Positions 62,013 through 64,000 of a stretch of 64,000 nucleotides of DNA are shown here, in pieces; positions within the stretch are counted from its first letter, which is position 1; the number at the start of each line of letters is the position of its first letter. Below the pieces are notes generated by a model, which ran no database searches, was not told where the DNA came from, and saw only the letters and a program-made list of their open reading frames with translations. The position numbers were made by a program, and so were the translations under genes. This stretch comes from Nevskia sp. (GTDB taxonomy: Bacteria > Pseudomonadota > Gammaproteobacteria > Nevskiales > Nevskiaceae), in the NCBI RefSeq assembly GCF_021732705.1, contig NZ_JAKFUM010000010.1, positions 438,120-502,119 of the forward strand. Reading direction: 5' to 3'.

Positions 62013-63523
62013 CAGAGGCTCCCCTTCTGCGATTGCGATTGCGCGGCCGGCGAGGTCACGATCGCCGGGCTGTCTTCGTCGATGTCGACGATCCAGGTGT
62101 CCTTCGATCCGCCGCCCTGCGAGGAATTGACCACCAGCGAGCCCTTCACCAGCGCCACGCGGGTCAGGCCGCCGGTGGTGACGTAGGTGCTTTCGCCGCG
62201 GCTCAGGATGAACGGACGAAGATCGAGATGGCGCGGCTCGATGCCTTCGTCGCAGATCGTCGGCGCGGTCGACAGGCTCAATGTCGGCTGGGCCATGTAG
62301 TTGCGCGGGTTCTTCTCGATCAGCGCGCGGAACTTCTCGTGCTCGTCCTTCGACACGCGCGGGCCGATCATCATGCCGTAGCCGCCGGACTCGTTGGCCG
62401 GCTTGACCACCAGCTTGTCGAGATTGGCGAGCACATGCTTGCGCTGCTTCTCGTCGAAGCACAGGAAGCTCGGCACGTTCGGCAGGATCGCGTCCTCGCC
62501 GAGGTAGTACTTGATCATCTGCGGCACGTAGGCGTAGACGACCTTGTCGTCGGCGACACCGGCGCCGGGCGCGTTGGCCAGGCCGACCTTGCCCTTGATC
62601 CACGAGCGCATCAGGCCCTTGGCGCCGAGGATCGAATCCGGATTGAACGCTTCCGGATCGAGGAACAGATCGTCGATGCGGCGGTAGATGACGTCGACGC
62701 GCTTCAGCCCGTCGATCGTCCGCATGTAAGTGCAGTCGTCGTCGCCGACGACGAGGTCGGTGCCTTCGACCAGTTCCACGCCCATCTGCTGCGCGAGGTA
62801 GGCGTGCTCGAAATAGGCCGAGTTGTAGATGCCGGGTGTCAGCAGCACGACGTTCGGCGCGTCGCCCGGGCGCGGGCTCAGCGCCACCAGCGTGTCGTAG
62901 AGCTGGGCGGCGTAGTCGTCGACCGGCAGGATGTTCGTGGTGTGGAACAGCTCCGGCCAGATGCGCTTGATCACCGCGCGGTTTTCCAGCATGTACGACA
63001 CGCCGGACGGTACCCGCAGGTTGTCCTCGAGCACGTACAGCGTGCCATCGCCGTCACGCACGAGATCCGAACCGCAGATGTGCGCCCAGATGCCGTGCTT
63101 CGGCTTCACGCCGACGCACTGCTTCCGGAAATTGACCGACTCCGCGAGGATTTCGGCCGGGAAGATGCCGTCCTTGATGATCTGCTGCTTGCCGTACAGG
63201 TCCTGGATGAAGTGGTTCAGCGCAGTCACGCGCTGCTTCAGGCCACGCTCGGTCTTCTCCCACTCCTTCTTCGGAATGACGCGCGGGATGATGTCGAACG
63301 GCCACGCGCGGTCGACGTTCTTGCCTTCGGAATAGACCGTGAACGTGATGCCCATGACCTTGATCGCGAGGTCCGCGGCGAGACGGCGGTCGGCGAGGTC
63401 CTTGGCGCCGAGGCTTTGAAGATAGGCAACGAGGCTGCGCGCCGCGGGTCTGGCGGCGCCAGTGGCATCAAACAGTTCGTCGTAGGCATCGTCGCAACGA
63501 TAGTTGCGCCAGTCGAAAGCCAT
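62012..63523 (-). CDS. Circularly permuted ATP-grasp type 2 protein
   Basis: A 503-aa protein of the CP_ATPgrasp_2 (DUF404/DUF407) family. MAFDWRNYRCDDAYDELFDA starts it. Key blocks: IPRVIPKKEWEKTERGLKQR, RPDVHWK-type LYVLEDNLRVPSGVSYMLEN, NAPGAGVADDKVVYAYVPQM, KPANESGGYGMMIGP (ATP-binding Lys) and SRGESTYVTTGGLTRVALVKG. It probably ligates an amine to a carboxylate, a peptide-bond-forming role by fold (inference). The start at 63523 fits homologues; an upstream ATG adds 20 residues. Confidence 0.92.
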   Translation of the reverse strand: MAFDWRNYRCDDAYDELFDATGAARPAARSLVAYLQSLGAKDLADRRLAADLAIKVMGITFTVYSEGKNVDRAWPFDIIPRVIPKKEWEKTERGLKQRVTALNHFIQDLYGKQQIIKDGIFPAEILAESVNFRKQCVGVKPKHGIWAHICGSDLVRDGDGTLYVLEDNLRVPSGVSYMLENRAVIKRIWPELFHTTNILPVDDYAAQLYDTLVALSPRPGDAPNVVLLTPGIYNSAYFEHAYLAQQMGVELVEGTDLVVGDDDCTYMRTIDGLKRVDVIYRRIDDLFLDPEAFNPDSILGAKGLMRSWIKGKVGLANAPGAGVADDKVVYAYVPQMIKYYLGEDAILPNVPSFLCFDEKQRKHVLANLDKLVVKPANESGGYGMMIGPRVSKDEHEKFRALIEKNPRNYMAQPTLSLSTAPTICDEGIEPRHLDLRPFILSRGESTYVTTGGLTRVALVKGSLVVNSSQGGGSKDTWIVDIDEDSPAIVTSPAAQSQSQKGSL

Positions 63524-63686
63524 GCAGGTGTCCAGAGAACTTGGTTTTGGAGGGCCAGATTCCGTCCGTGGCGGCCGGAACATTGATCTTGAAAGGTTTG
63601 GTCTCTAACCTAGCATCACGATTAAGCAAAACATAGGCCACGGCCCCCTGCTTTCGTTCCCCACAGAAGGTTTTAATCCCCCGTAA

Positions 63687-64000
63687 ATGACTCGCTCCCG
63701 CCCCGCCCTTGAACTGAAGGGCCGCATGCTGCCGATCACGCGCGTGCGGGTGCTCGAATCGGACCCCGCCGGGGTTCGGCCGCAACTTGCCGAAATGGTC
63801 CGCCAGATGCCGCAGGCGGTGAAAGGCATGTCGGTGGTGATCGACAGCGACGTCGACACCGATCTCGCCGCGCTGCTCGCCGCGTTGCGTGAAGTCGGCA
63901 TTCAGCCGCTCGCGGTGTCCGAAGGTCCGCTGGCCGAGGCTGCCCGCGCCGCCGGCCTGCCGGTGGTGTCGCGGGATTCGGGCAAATCGTCCGCCGCGCC
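63687..64000 (+). CDS. minC: Septum site-determining protein MinC, N-terminal part
   Basis: The first 104 codons run off the right edge. The N-terminal MinC domain that inhibits FtsZ polymerisation is visible: RPALELKGRMLPITRVRVLE, then VVIDSDVDTDLAALLAALRE and GIQPLAVSEGPLAEAARAAG. After that begins the Ala/Ser linker towards the MinD-binding beta-helical domain, which lies outside the window together with presumable minD and minE. It is divergent from the ATP-grasp gene over 163 bp. AGAAGG lies about 20 bases before the ATG. Confidence 0.88.
   Translation, partial: MTRSRPALELKGRMLPITRVRVLESDPAGVRPQLAEMVRQMPQAVKGMSVVIDSDVDTDLAALLAALREVGIQPLAVSEGPLAEAARAAGLPVVSRDSGKSSAA

Overview
The window is one contiguous stretch of a high-GC chromosome. 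It looks like a gammaproteobacterium of the Xanthomonadales/Nevskiales type. Supporting evidence is the divergent envC / yibN-like rhodanese-grxC-secB-gpsA neighbourhood, the ubiEJB set, hslVU with a HslV propeptide followed by DUF971, glnA upstream of ntrBC, short-form HisG and a C-terminal minC neighbourhood. The taxonomic call is inference. Gene density is high, many neighbours overlap by ATGA, and I see no tRNA, rRNA, CRISPR array, transposase or prophage gene.

Layout. 1-1376: 5' part of a secreted DUF1800 lipoprotein with a long Gly/Ser/Thr tract, followed by about 700 bp of non-coding DNA. 2126-3051: a small membrane protein and divergent trmL. 3113-10438: a glycan (probably LPS core or O-chain) region with three GT9 heptosyltransferase-type genes, a GT2, a GT4, a WbsX-like protein and a methyltransferase broken by one in-frame stop. 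10446-13616 (minus): rhodanese, grxC, secB, gpsA, DUF3291, with a striking tandem duplication of the gpsA start. 13674-16417 (plus): envC and an S41 peptidase. 16569-22577 (minus): hslV-hslU-DUF971-ubiE-ubiJ-ubiB-DUF4112. 22733-27615 (minus): glnA, DUF4124, ntrB, ntrC, a nitrogen-control block with a candidate sigma-54 promoter at glnA. 28349-32755: glyQ, a GST, glyS, then gmhB. 32762-38512 (minus): a six-gene MoxR/DUF58/MxaA/VWA/TPR/VWA operon of the mxaRSACKL type. 38859-43868: phrB, then an ABC exporter pair, BolA and murA; the permease start is duplicated in a leader ORF. 44013-46716: a NYN-domain protein and a secreted GH25 lysozyme. 46777-49638 (minus): GST-eutB-eutC. 50000-51941: hisG-hisD. 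52264-54258: an unknown membrane protein, a ComEA-like protein and a cNMP/rhodanese protein. 54301-59305 (minus): hydrolase-holA-proA, nadD-rsfS-rlmH. 59340-63523: an isomerase, then an Anbu proteasome-like protease convergent with an alpha-E / circularly permuted ATP-grasp pair. 63687-end: start of minC.

The most unusual signals are two unrelated genes, gpsA and the ABC permease. Each is preceded by short ORFs that repeat its own N-terminus and end by overlapping the next start codon. One has exact 130-bp repeats; in the other all 12 differences are synonymous. Both inserts carry hairpins built on a shared GAACGCC motif, which also occurs between glyS and gmhB. This could be a family of start-duplicating elements. 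The mxa-type operon without methanol dehydrogenase genes and the Anbu/ATP-grasp/alpha-E locus are the two multi-gene systems whose function is least settled.
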